64,000 nucleotides of DNA from Streptomyces sp. PH10-H1. GTDB taxonomy: Bacteria; Actinomycetota; Actinomycetes; Streptomycetales; Streptomycetaceae. The stretch spans positions 1 to 64,000 of the forward strand of contig NZ_JASISZ010000043.1 in assembly GCF_030063355.1 (NCBI RefSeq), in the 5' to 3' direction. Made by a program: the position numbers and the translations under genes. Positions 7,254 through 15,955 of this stretch are shown piece by piece. The notes below the pieces were generated by a model. That model made no database searches, had not been told where the DNA came from, and saw nothing but the letters and a program-made list of their open reading frames with translations. How positions within the stretch are numbered: position 1 is the first letter of the stretch; each line of letters starts with the position of its first letter.

Positions 7254-10064
7254 ATGCCACAACGCACCGGCAAACCACGCACCGGCAAGGTAGGCAACAG
7301 CAAGCTCGGAACGGTCACCGCAGCGGCGCTGCTCGCGCTTGGCGTCACCCTCGTCGTACCGCTGCCGCACGCGGCGCAGGCGGCGGCTCCCACCACCGAC
7401 TACTGCCAGAGCCAGTGCGGCGACATCCTGCCGCCCGGTGAGAACGGCAATGCGACGCTCGCCGACATCCTCGCCCACAAGGTCTTCGGCACCCGCCCCG
7501 CGCACGCCGCCGACCAGCTCGGACCGTACAGCGCCCTGGCCACCGGCTATCCGGCGCTCACCGACGCCTCGATCGGCTCCTTCTTCAACGACGCCTCGTT
7601 CGGCGTCCCGTCGAACCAGGTCGCGTCCGTGACGACGCCGCGCGCCGATGTCACCATCACCCGCGACAAGAAGACCGGCGTCCCGCACATCAAGGGCACC
7701 ACCCGCGACGGGACGGAGTACGGCGCCGGGTACGCCGCCGCGCAGGACCGGCTGTGGCTGATGGACCTGTTCCGGCACGTGGGGCGCGGCCAGCTGTCGT
7801 CGTTCGCGGGCGGCGCGGCCGCCAACCAGCAGCTGGAGCAGGAGTTCTGGCGGGCGGCCCCGTACACGGAGCCGGACCTCCAGGCGCAGGTCGACCAGAT
7901 CACGGCGGGCAACGGCGCGCGCGGACAGCAGGCCCTGGCGGACGTCCAGGCGTACGTCAGCGGCATCAACGCCTACATCACCCAGTCCAAGAACGGCCGC
8001 TACTTTCCCGGTGAGTACGTACTGACCGGCCAGATCGACGCGATCACCAACGTGGGCGAAATCCAGCCATTCAAACTGACCGACCTGATCGCGCTCGGCT
8101 CGGTCATCGGCGCGCTGTTCGGCTCAGGCGGCGGCGGAGAGGTGCAGAGCGCGTTCTCACTGCTCACCGCACAGGGGAAGTACGGGGTGGCCGAAGGCAC
8201 CAAGGTCTGGGAGACGTTCCGCGAACGCAACGATCCCGAGGCCACGTTGACCGTGCACGACGGCACCGGCTTCCCGTACGCGGGCAAGCCGGCGACCCCG
8301 CGCGGCGCGGCGCTGCCCGACGTCGGAACTGCCGTGGTGCCGGAACCGCTGGTCTACGACCGCGCCGGCGGCGCGGCGACCCGCGCGAAGACTCCGGTCA
8401 AGGCGGCCGGGCCGCTCAAGGCCGCACAGGGCATCTTCGACAACGGCGCGCTGCCGGCGAATCTCTTCTCCACCAAGAAGGGCATGTCCAACGCCCTGGT
8501 CGTCAGCGGCGCGCACACCGCGAGCGGCCAGCCCGTCGCCGTGTTCGGCCCGCAGACCGGCTACTTCGCGCCGCAGCTGTTGATGCTCCAGGAGCTCCAG
8601 GGGCCCGGGATCAGTGCGCGCGGCGCCTCGTTCGCCGGACTCGGGATGTATGTGGAGCTCGGCCGCGGCCAGGACTACGCCTGGAGCGCCACCTCGGCCG
8701 GCCAGGACATCACCGACACCTACGCCGTCGAGCTGTGCCAGGACGCGGTGCACTACCTCTACCACGGGGTGTGCACGGCCATGGAGAAGCTGCAGCGCGT
8801 CAACTCCTGGAACCCGACGGTCGCCGACTCCACCGCCAAGGGCTCCTATCGGATGCAGGTCTACCGGACGGCGTACGGTCCTGTGGAGTACCGGGCGACG
8901 GTCGGCGGCAAGGCGGTCGCGTACACGACGCTGCGCAGCTCGTACCGGCACGAGGCCGACTCGATCATCGGCTTCCAGATGCTGAACGATCCCGGCTACG
9001 TCCATGACGCGGCCTCGTTCCAGCAGGCCGCCCAGCACATCAACTACACCTTCAACTGGTTCTACGCGGACTCCCGGCAGACCGCCTACTACAACAGCGG
9101 CACGAATCCGGTGCGCGCCGACGGTGTGGACCCCTCATTCCCGGTGAAGGCGGAGGCAGGCTACGAGTGGCAGGGCTGGGACGCGGCGACGAACAGCGCC
9201 ACCTACACCCCGCCCGCGCAGCACCCGCAATCCGTCGACCAGGACTACTACATCTCATGGAACAACAAGCAGGCCAAGGACTTCACCTCGGCCGGCTTCG
9301 GCAACGGGTCCGTGTACCGCGGTGACCTGCTGGACGCCCGGGTGAAGCAGCTGGTCGCCGCGGGCGGCGTGACCCGGTCCGCGCTCACCCGGGCGATGGC
9401 CGACGCCGCGCTGACCGACCTGCGCGGTGAGGACGTCATGCCCGACCTGCTGCGCGTGCTGCGCAGCGCGCCGGTAACCGACCCGCAACTGGTCACCGCC
9501 GTCCAGCAGTTGTCCGACTGGGGCGCGGCGGGCAGCAAGCGCCGGGAGACCTCGGCGGGCTCCCACGTGTACGCGAACGCCGACGCGGTCCGCACCATGG
9601 ACGCGTGGTGGCCGCTGCTGGTCGACGGCGCGTTCAGGCCGGGGCTCGGTGACGATCTGTACGGGGCGCTGACCGGGAACCTCCCGATCGACGAGTCGCC
9701 GTCCGCCGGTCACGGACCGACGGGCTCGCACGCGGGCAGCTCCTTCCAGAGCGGCTGGTGGAGCTATGCGGACAAGGACCTGCGGACGGTTCTCGGCGAT
9801 CCGGTACGGGGCTGGACGCCGCGGGCCTTCTGCGGTGGCGGTGACCTCGGTGGCTGCCGCGACACGCTGCTGGCGACGTTGAAGCAGGCGGTCGCGAAGA
9901 CTCCGGCCGTCGTCTATCCGGGCGACGCCACCTGCTCGGCGGGTGACCAGTGGTGCGCCGACTCGATCATCCAGCGGCCGCTCGGCGGGATCACCCAGGA
10001 CAGGATCAGCTGGCAGAACCGGCCCACCTTCCAGCAGGTCGTGGAATTCCCCGCGCACCGGTAG
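7254..10064 (+). CDS. Secreted penicillin acylase family Ntn-hydrolase
   Basis: 936-residue precursor. A long signal peptide (basic start, then VTAAALLALGVTLVVPLPHAAQA) sends it outside the cell. The alpha part opens with VTITRDKKTGVPHIKGTTRDG, the family's usual beginning, and the AAQDRLWLMDLFRHVGRGQL motif. The autoproteolytic nucleophile is Ser412 in KKGMSNALVVSGAHTASGQP, which would become the N terminus of the beta chain; NFWN-type and GG-containing core strands follow. Relatives include penicillin G acylase, aculeacin A acylase and the AHL acylase AhlM; the substrate (acylated amine, lipopeptide or quorum signal) is not resolved. RBS GGAGGAG at 7242-7248. Possible operator dyad at 7176. 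Confidence 0.9.
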   Translation: MPQRTGKPRTGKVGNSKLGTVTAAALLALGVTLVVPLPHAAQAAAPTTDYCQSQCGDILPPGENGNATLADILAHKVFGTRPAHAADQLGPYSALATGYPALTDASIGSFFNDASFGVPSNQVASVTTPRADVTITRDKKTGVPHIKGTTRDGTEYGAGYAAAQDRLWLMDLFRHVGRGQLSSFAGGAAANQQLEQEFWRAAPYTEPDLQAQVDQITAGNGARGQQALADVQAYVSGINAYITQSKNGRYFPGEYVLTGQIDAITNVGEIQPFKLTDLIALGSVIGALFGSGGGGEVQSAFSLLTAQGKYGVAEGTKVWETFRERNDPEATLTVHDGTGFPYAGKPATPRGAALPDVGTAVVPEPLVYDRAGGAATRAKTPVKAAGPLKAAQGIFDNGALPANLFSTKKGMSNALVVSGAHTASGQPVAVFGPQTGYFAPQLLMLQELQGPGISARGASFAGLGMYVELGRGQDYAWSATSAGQDITDTYAVELCQDAVHYLYHGVCTAMEKLQRVNSWNPTVADSTAKGSYRMQVYRTAYGPVEYRATVGGKAVAYTTLRSSYRHEADSIIGFQMLNDPGYVHDAASFQQAAQHINYTFNWFYADSRQTAYYNSGTNPVRADGVDPSFPVKAEAGYEWQGWDAATNSATYTPPAQHPQSVDQDYYISWNNKQAKDFTSAGFGNGSVYRGDLLDARVKQLVAAGGVTRSALTRAMADAALTDLRGEDVMPDLLRVLRSAPVTDPQLVTAVQQLSDWGAAGSKRRETSAGSHVYANADAVRTMDAWWPLLVDGAFRPGLGDDLYGALTGNLPIDESPSAGHGPTGSHAGSSFQSGWWSYADKDLRTVLGDPVRGWTPRAFCGGGDLGGCRDTLLATLKQAVAKTPAVVYPGDATCSAGDQWCADSIIQRPLGGITQDRISWQNRPTFQQVVEFPAHR

Positions 10065-10137
10065 GAGCTCGCATTCGCCGGAGAGTCCGAAAGGCATGAG
10101 GAAACGGCAGCGGGCGTGCGCGCCGCGGGACGGCTGA

Positions 10138-11514
10138 TCAGTGAGCGATCCGTCCCGCGGCGAGCACCACTTGTGCCAGCTCCTCATGGCAGATGTCGCT
10201 GTGCGCACCCGCCGGCGGCGAGCCGCTGCACACGACGGCCGACGCGTCCACACTCACGCACCCATTGGCGGGGAACCGGCCCTCGCGGGCGTCCGCGAGC
10301 GTCGCCGTACGGGTGCCGTCGACGGCCTGGATGCCGTCGTGCCCGATCGCACCCCAGCGGTCGCCGAGTCCGAGGAACGAGGTGGCGTCGCCCGACAGCC
10401 GCGACGCGAGCGGGTAGATCACACCGAGCGCGGTGTCATGGCTGGAGTAGCAGGACACCACGGGCCCGTCCACCCGGTTCTCGACGTCGCGCAGCGCCCC
10501 GCCGTACTCCGTTTCACCGGGCAGCTGCCGCGCGAACGCGTAATGGGAGAAGGCGCCCTGGAGCAGCGTCACCGACTTGACGTTGCGCACCCCGGCGGGC
10601 AGTCCGAGCAGCGCGAACGACACCAGCCGCCCGCCGAAGCTGTGCCCCACCAGGTGTACCCGTACCGGTCCTGCCGTCTGCGAGAGCCGGCCGAGCATGG
10701 GGCCGAGGCCGAGCTGGCCGATGGTGCCGGCCCGCCGCTTCATCGCGAAGTACGAGGCTTGCCGCAGCAGTTCGTGCGCGCCGTTCCAGAGCCGTTTCCC
10801 CAGGCCGCCCAGGAACTCCGGCTCCTCGGGACCCAGATCGACGCCCGTCTCCTGAAGCGCGGCGGTCAGCGTCTCGCAGAGCGCGACCGGGTCGTCCCCG
10901 AGGATCGCCGGCTCGGCCTCCGGCGCGCCGTTGGCGGCGTCGGCGCCGAACGCGGCGGCCGGGCTGCCGGCGGGGAGTCCGACGAGGTCGCGTACCAGGC
11001 GGGCGAACTCCCCGAACGCCTCCGCGGAGCCGGGGCGCTCCCGCAGCATTTCCGCCAGCCGTCCGACCGTCGCGGCATGGCCGGGGAAAGCGGCGGTCAG
11101 GGCGAGGCACGTCTCCGGGCTCAGTACGATCCGGTCGGCAGGGAGGGCGACAGGGGTGTCAGGGGCGTCCTGGGCGTCGTGGCCGTCAAGGGCGGTGAGG
11201 GAGGTGAGCACCGCCGAGTGCGTGAAGTCGGGGATCGGCTCGTCGCTGAACCGCATCGCGGGCCACAGCACACCGACGTAGCCGAGGCTGGTGCCGGGCG
11301 CGGGACCGAGCAGCCCGGGGAAGGGGGCGAAGAAGCGGTCGTAGAGCCAGGTGGCCATGGACCGGTCGTTGTTCCAGCCGTGCGCGAACATCACCAGATC
11401 GGTGATCCTCGCCTCGGTCACCTGCGCCAGCAGCTGATCCCGCTGCCGGGGGTCCACGTCCCCGTCCGCGTCGAAGGTCAGTTCCCAGTAGGGCTGCACG
11501 CTCATCGCCGCCAT
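10138..11514 (-). CDS. Alpha/beta hydrolase, putative serine esterase/lipase-like
   Basis: 458 residues. The first strand/oxyanion region is DLVMFAHGWNNDRSMATWLYDRFF (about residues 38-60) and the nucleophile elbow is HLVGHSFGGRLVSFALLG (Gly-His-Ser-Phe-Gly), giving a standard Ser nucleophile; a late HDGIQAV could supply the His. A long alpha-rich insert (~130-240) separates the two, which is larger than in simple esterases. No signal peptide. The ATG at 11514 has GGGGGA five bases upstream. Immediately upstream is a TTCGAC hexamer array. Convergent with the acylase gene but no clear terminator is seen between them. Confidence 0.8.
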   Translation of the reverse strand: MAAMSVQPYWELTFDADGDVDPRQRDQLLAQVTEARITDLVMFAHGWNNDRSMATWLYDRFFAPFPGLLGPAPGTSLGYVGVLWPAMRFSDEPIPDFTHSAVLTSLTALDGHDAQDAPDTPVALPADRIVLSPETCLALTAAFPGHAATVGRLAEMLRERPGSAEAFGEFARLVRDLVGLPAGSPAAAFGADAANGAPEAEPAILGDDPVALCETLTAALQETGVDLGPEEPEFLGGLGKRLWNGAHELLRQASYFAMKRRAGTIGQLGLGPMLGRLSQTAGPVRVHLVGHSFGGRLVSFALLGLPAGVRNVKSVTLLQGAFSHYAFARQLPGETEYGGALRDVENRVDGPVVSCYSSHDTALGVIYPLASRLSGDATSFLGLGDRWGAIGHDGIQAVDGTRTATLADAREGRFPANGCVSVDASAVVCSGSPPAGAHSDICHEELAQVVLAAGRIAH

Positions 11515-11525
11515 GACGGTCCCCC

Positions 11526-11578
11526 TCGACTTCGACTTCGACTTCGACTTCGACTTCGACTTCGACTTCGACTTCGAC
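11526..11578. repeat. Hexamer array TTCGAC, eight perfect copies
   Basis: TCGAC (11526-11530) then eight uninterrupted TTCGAC units (11531-11578), located 12-64 bases before the start of the alpha/beta hydrolase gene. Perfect short repeats of this sort are prone to copy-number change by slippage; here that would alter promoter spacing of the hydrolase gene, not its coding frame. Confidence 0.9.
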
Positions 11579-11732
11579 CTCGTTCTCCCCCTGCGTCATG
11601 TGCCCGCATCATCCCGAAGGGGGAGGAGACAGGCCATACGTCGCGCATACGATTTTGCTCTTCCGTGCTCATGACCGACCGCTTAGTATGCGAAGGGAGC
11701 CGGAGCCAAATCGAGTCGAAGGAGACACGATC

Positions 11733-12527
11733 GTGGTCGTGGAAACACTGCGCGATGCCCGAGTGGTCGTCACCGGGGCAGGTGGCGGCATCGGTGCCGC
11801 CCTGGCCCGCAGATTCGCCGCCGAGGGCGCGCGGGTCGTGGTCAACGACCTGAACGCCGGAGCCGCGCAGGCCGTTGCCGACGAGATCGGCGGCACCGCC
11901 GTCCCGGGCGACGCCTCGGGCATCGTCGGCAAGGCCCGTGACGCGCTCGGCGGCACGATCGACATCTTCTGCGCCAACGCGGGTGTCGGCACCGGCAGCG
12001 GCGCCGACGCCACCGACGAGGACTGGGAACTCTCCTGGGACGTCAACGTCATGAGCCACGTCCGCGCCGCCCGCGAGCTGCTGCCCGAATGGCTGGAACG
12101 CGGAAACGGCCGGTTCGTCGCCACCGTCTCGGCGGCCGGACTGCTCACCATGGTGGGCGCCGCGCCGTACTCGGTCACCAAGCACGGGGCCTACGCCTTC
12201 GCCGAGTGGCTGTCGCTCACCTACCGGCACCGCGGAATCCAGGTGCACGCGGTCTGCCCGCAGGGCGTACGCACCGACATGATGCGCGCGGCCGGCGCCG
12301 CGGGTGAACTGGTCCTCGGGCCCACCGCGATCGAGCCGGAGGAGCTCGCCGACGCCGTCATCGAGGGCATCGTCGCCGAGCGCTTCCTGATCCTCCCGCA
12401 CCCCGAGGTCGCCGGATACTACGCGGCCCGCGCGGCCGACCCCGAGCACTGGCTCGACGGGATGAACCGCCTGCAGCAGAAGCTGGAGCGCGTCACGGGC
12501 GACGCCGGGGGCTGGAGCGGCGAGTGA
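11733..12527 (+). CDS. SDR family oxidoreductase (first gene of acyl-CoA cluster)
   Basis: 264-residue classical short-chain dehydrogenase: cofactor motif TGAGGGIGAALA near residue 13, NAG at CANAGVG, catalytic Ser in TVSAAGLL and Tyr-x3-Lys in YSVTKHGAYAFAEWL. The GTG at 11733 is chosen because AAGGAG (11719-11724) lies eight bases upstream; the frame stays open further 5' without support. Its stop overlaps the start of the CoA ligase by four bases, so both are translated together. In the cluster context it may act on a keto/hydroxy acid or its CoA ester (compare LvaD). Confidence 0.9.
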   Translation: MVVETLRDARVVVTGAGGGIGAALARRFAAEGARVVVNDLNAGAAQAVADEIGGTAVPGDASGIVGKARDALGGTIDIFCANAGVGTGSGADATDEDWELSWDVNVMSHVRAARELLPEWLERGNGRFVATVSAAGLLTMVGAAPYSVTKHGAYAFAEWLSLTYRHRGIQVHAVCPQGVRTDMMRAAGAAGELVLGPTAIEPEELADAVIEGIVAERFLILPHPEVAGYYAARAADPEHWLDGMNRLQQKLERVTGDAGGWSGE

Positions 12528-14209
12528 TCTCCTATGCGTCCAAGCCCTGGCTCCAGCACTTCACCGAGGAGCAGCGCTCGCTGCCCGACCCCCCGCCGAG
12601 CGTGCTGCACTCCTTCCGCGCGGCCGTCGCCCGGGTGCCGGACCGTACCGCTCTCGCCTACTTCGACGGACGGCTGTCCTACCGCGAGGTCGACGAGCTC
12701 TCCGACGGCCTCGCGAACCACCTCGCCGGACGCGGTTTCGCGCCCGGTGACCGGCTCGCGGTCATGCTGCAGAACATCCCGCAGTTCGTGATCGCGCTGC
12801 TCGGCGCGTGGAAGGCCGGCGGCACGGTCGTACCGGTCAACCCCATGTACAAGACCCACGAGCTCACCCACATCCTCAGCGACGCGGACGTTCGCGCGAT
12901 CGTCTGCTCCGACCGCGCCTGGGACGGCTATGTGCGGCAGACCGTGGCCGGATCCCCGGTCCGGATCGCACTCACCACCAGTGATCTGGACCTGCAGACG
13001 CGGGACGACCGGCGGGTACTGCCCGAGGGCCGCTTCCAGGCGGCCGGAGCGGCCGGAGCGGCCGGAGCCGAAGCGCCCCACGCCGACGACCTGCTCACCG
13101 CCGCCCGCGTCGCAAGCGGGCCGGCAGTCCCATCGTCCCGCCCCGAGCGCGATGGCATCGCGCTGATCAGCTACACCTCCGGTACCACCGGCGCCCCCAA
13201 GGGCGCGATGAACACCCACGGGAACATCTCCTACAACGCCGACCGGCAGCGCTGCATGCTCGCCCTCCCGGACGGGTCCGTGATCTTCGCACTGGCGCCG
13301 CTGTTCCACATCACCGGCATGGTCGCCCAGCTCTCCTCGGCCATCGCCAACGGCGCCACGCTGGCGCTCGCCAACCGCTTCGAGGCGGGCGTCGTCCTGG
13401 AGGCGTTCCAGGAGCACCGGCCCGCCTACACCGTCGGCCCCGCCACCGCGTTCATGGCGCTGATGGCCCGCCCGGAGGCCACCCGGGAGCACTTCGCGTC
13501 ATTCCGCTACATCTACTCCGGCGGCGCGCCCCTGCCGCCGGCCGTCGTCGAGGGGTTCCGCGAGCGGTTCGGCCCCTACCTCCGCAACGGCTACGGCCTG
13601 ACCGAGTGCACCGCGCCCTGTGCGAGCGTCCCCGGCGACCAGGAGGCACCCGTCGACCCGGCGTCCGGCACCCTGTCGGTCGGCGTCCCCGGGCCGAACA
13701 CCATGGTGCGGATCATCGACGAGCTCGGCGCGGACGTACCGTTCGGTACCCACGGAGAGATAGCGGTGCGCGGCCCGATCGTGATCCCCGGCTACTGGAA
13801 CCGGCCCGTGGAGTCCGCGGCCGCGCTGCCCGGTGGCGAGCTGCGCACCGGCGACATCGGCTTCATGGACGAGGCGGGCTGGCTCTACGTCGTCGACCGG
13901 AAGAAGGACATGATCAACGCGTCCGGCTTCAAGGTCTGGCCGCGCGAGGTCGAGGACGTGCTCTACACCCACCCCTCCGTTCGTGAGGCGGCGGTCGTCG
14001 GCATCCCCGACGCCTACCGGGGCGAGAGCGTCAAGGCGTACGTCAGCCTGCGACCCGGCCGGTCCGCGGAGGCCGCCGAGCTCATCGCTTACTGCAAGGA
14101 GCGGCTCGCGGCGTACAAGTACCCGCGGGAGGTGGAAGTGCTCGACGAACTGCCGAAGACCACCAGCGGGAAGATCCTGCGGCGCGAACTGAAGGTCCGC
14201 GCCGGATAG
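12524..14209 (+). CDS. Long-chain-type acyl-CoA synthetase (AMP-forming)
   Basis: 561 residues, ANL superfamily. P-loop LISYTSGTTGAPKGAMNTHG (residues ~213-231), Tyr-Gly-x-Thr-Glu motif NGYGLTECT, the hinge RTGDIGFMDEAGWLYVVDRKKDMI, and the C-terminal catalytic lysine in KTTSGKILRRELK (about residue 549). It activates a carboxylic acid to acyl-CoA with ATP. An Ala/Gly-Ala repeat (AAGAAGAAGAE, ~170-180) is an unusual low-complexity loop. GTG start overlaps the SDR stop (GTGA). Likely the entry enzyme of the pathway formed with the flanking genes. Confidence 0.92.
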   Translation: MISYASKPWLQHFTEEQRSLPDPPPSVLHSFRAAVARVPDRTALAYFDGRLSYREVDELSDGLANHLAGRGFAPGDRLAVMLQNIPQFVIALLGAWKAGGTVVPVNPMYKTHELTHILSDADVRAIVCSDRAWDGYVRQTVAGSPVRIALTTSDLDLQTRDDRRVLPEGRFQAAGAAGAAGAEAPHADDLLTAARVASGPAVPSSRPERDGIALISYTSGTTGAPKGAMNTHGNISYNADRQRCMLALPDGSVIFALAPLFHITGMVAQLSSAIANGATLALANRFEAGVVLEAFQEHRPAYTVGPATAFMALMARPEATREHFASFRYIYSGGAPLPPAVVEGFRERFGPYLRNGYGLTECTAPCASVPGDQEAPVDPASGTLSVGVPGPNTMVRIIDELGADVPFGTHGEIAVRGPIVIPGYWNRPVESAAALPGGELRTGDIGFMDEAGWLYVVDRKKDMINASGFKVWPREVEDVLYTHPSVREAAVVGIPDAYRGESVKAYVSLRPGRSAEAAELIAYCKERLAAYKYPREVEVLDELPKTTSGKILRRELKVRAG

Positions 14210-14214
14210 GGTCC

Positions 14215-14228
14215 ATACCGTTCGGAAT
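14215..14228. promoter_or_regulatory. Inverted repeat ATACCG-TT-CGGAAT
   Basis: Near-perfect dyad (five of six arm bases pair) just before the TetR gene at 14264. Position and size suit a TetR autoregulatory operator. Short, so chance is possible. Confidence 0.4.
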
Positions 14229-14263
14229 GTTGTCCGGCGCACGGTGCGGAGAAAGGGCAGGCC

Positions 14264-14857
14264 ATGGCACGCAGTACGAAGGCGACAGCGGTTCCCGAGC
14301 GGCTGCTCGCCGAGGCCACCCGGCTCTTCGCCGAGCGCGGCTACGACCGTACGTCGGTACAGGAGATCGTCGAGGCGGCCGGGGTGACGAAGGGCGCGCT
14401 CTACCACTACTTCGGCTCGAAGGACGATCTCCTGCACGAGATCTACGGGCGGGTGCTGCGCCTGCAGACCGAGCGGCTCGAATCCATCGCCGCGCAGGAT
14501 CTGCCGGTGTGGGGGCGGCTGGCCGAGGCCGCCGCCGACGTCGTGGTCACCAGCATCGAGAACCTCGACGACACCAAGATCTTCTTCCGGTCGATGCACC
14601 AGCTGAGCCCGGAGAAGCAGAAGGCGGTACGGGCCGAACGCCGCCGCTACCACGAGAAGTTCCGGGCCCTCGTCGAGGAGGGCCAGCGCGAGGGCTTCTT
14701 CCGTCCGGAGCTGCGGCCCGACCTCGTCGTGGACTACTTCTTCGGCTCGGTGCACCACCTCGGCACCTGGTACCGCGCGGACGGCCCGCTGTCCGCGGAG
14801 ACGGTCGCCGGGGACTTCGCAGACATGCTGCTGCACTCGGTGCGGCAGCTCCGATAA
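14264..14857 (+). CDS. TetR family regulator of the acyl-CoA cluster
   Basis: 197 residues. HTH: DRTSVQEIVEAAGVTKGALYHYFGSKDDLL (about 27-56), the most typical TetR form; the C-terminal domain contains the HLGTWYRADGPLSAETVAGDFADMLL helix seen in TetR_C regulators of fatty acid and polyketide-like metabolism. Lies between the CoA ligase and the oxidoreductase, 54 bases after the ligase, on the same strand. Likely local regulator of SDR-ligase and perhaps of the convergent dehydrogenase-kinase pair. Confidence 0.88.
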   Translation: MARSTKATAVPERLLAEATRLFAERGYDRTSVQEIVEAAGVTKGALYHYFGSKDDLLHEIYGRVLRLQTERLESIAAQDLPVWGRLAEAAADVVVTSIENLDDTKIFFRSMHQLSPEKQKAVRAERRRYHEKFRALVEEGQREGFFRPELRPDLVVDYFFGSVHHLGTWYRADGPLSAETVAGDFADMLLHSVRQLR

Positions 14858-14911
14858 CGACCTGCCCGCGCCCTGTCGCTGGGGAGGTCTTACCCATCCT
14901 GGAGGTATCTG

Positions 14912-15895
14912 GTGAAGGCATGGCGCGTGCACGAGAACGGGGAGCCGCGCGAGGCGATGCGCCTCGACGAGGTACCGGACCCGCAGCCCGGCCCCGGTGA
15001 AGTGCTGGTGCGGGTACGCGCCGCGAACATCAACTTCCCCGACGCGCTGCTCTGCAGGGGCCAGTACCAGATACGCCCGCCGCTGCCGTTCACCCCGGGC
15101 GTCGAGCTGTGCGGCGAGATCCTCGCCCTCGGGGAGGGCGTGACGGGACTCTCCGTCGGCGCCCGTGTCATCTCCCCGGCCGCGCTGCCCGGCGGCGCCT
15201 TCGCGGAACTGGCCGTCGTCAGCGCCGCGACCGTACTCCCGGCCCCGGAGGCACTCGACGACGCCGAGGCCGCGGCCCTCCACATCGGCTACCAGACCGG
15301 CCTGTTCGGGCTGCACCGCCGGGCCGCCCTGCAGCCCGGCGAGACCCTGCTGGTGCACGCCGCGGCAGGCGGTGTCGGCAGTGCGGCCGTCCAGCTCGGC
15401 AAGGCCGCAGGCGCCACCGTCATCGGCGTCACCGGAGGGCCCGACAAGGCGAAGGTGGCCCGCGACCTGGGCGCCGACCTGGTCGTCGACCGGTACAGCG
15501 AGGACTTCGTGGCCGCCGTCAAGGAAGCCACCGGCGGGCGCGGGGCGAACGTCGTCTACGACCCGGTCGGAGGCGACGCGTACACGAAGTCGACCAAGTG
15601 CATCGCCTTCGAGGGCCGTATCGTCATCGTCGGCTTCACCAGCGGTACGGTGCCGGCCCCGGGCCTGAACCACGCCCTCGTGAAGAACTACTCGATCCTC
15701 GGCCTGCACTGGGGCCTGTACAACACCCACGATCCGGCCGCCGTCCGCCGGGCGCACGACACCCTCGCCCAGCTCGCCGCCGAGGGAAAGGTGAAGCCGT
15801 TCGTCAGCGAACGGGTCGCCTTCGGCGGCGCGGCCGACGCGGTCCAGCGGGTTGCCGACGGCACCACCACCGGCCGGCTGGTCGTCGTGGTCTGA
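14912..15895 (+). CDS. NADPH:quinone oxidoreductase-like MDR protein
   Basis: 327 residues, zinc-free medium-chain dehydrogenase: N-terminal GroES-like fold (PDPQPGPGEVLVRVRAANINFPDALLCRG) and the nucleotide-binding loop LVHAAAGGVGSAAVQLGKAAGA at ~148-169. The family reduces quinones, enones or enoyl-CoA with NADPH. GTG 14912 has GGAGG (14901-14905) six bases upstream. It closes the plus-strand half of the acyl-CoA cluster and ends at a strong hairpin shared with the convergent dehydrogenase gene. Confidence 0.88.
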   Translation: MKAWRVHENGEPREAMRLDEVPDPQPGPGEVLVRVRAANINFPDALLCRGQYQIRPPLPFTPGVELCGEILALGEGVTGLSVGARVISPAALPGGAFAELAVVSAATVLPAPEALDDAEAAALHIGYQTGLFGLHRRAALQPGETLLVHAAAGGVGSAAVQLGKAAGATVIGVTGGPDKAKVARDLGADLVVDRYSEDFVAAVKEATGGRGANVVYDPVGGDAYTKSTKCIAFEGRIVIVGFTSGTVPAPGLNHALVKNYSILGLHWGLYNTHDPAAVRRAHDTLAQLAAEGKVKPFVSERVAFGGAADAVQRVADGTTTGRLVVVV

Positions 15896-15896
15896 G

Positions 15897-15948
15897 TCCT
15901 CAAAACGCGGGACGGGCTGAATATTCAGCCCGCCCCGCGTTTTGAGGA
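15897..15948. terminator. Bidirectional terminator, 26-bp arms
   Basis: Two 26-base arms with a single mismatch and no real loop, centred on GGGCTGAATATTCAGCCC and with outer arms TCCTCAAAACGCGGG / CCCGCGTTTTGAGGA. It lies between two convergent genes (stops at 15895 and 15956) so it can end both transcripts. Confidence 0.9.
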
Positions 15949-15955
15949 CCACGTA

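Noticed and set aside
11531..11578. TTCGAC array as coding (Glu-Val or Phe-Asp repeat protein)
   Set aside because: It lies upstream of both flanking starts and adjoining frames show no coding bias.
13499..15952. An 817-residue open frame opposite the CoA ligase, TetR and MDR genes
   Set aside because: Antisense to three recognised genes, no ribosome site, no motifs; composition typical of a shadow frame.
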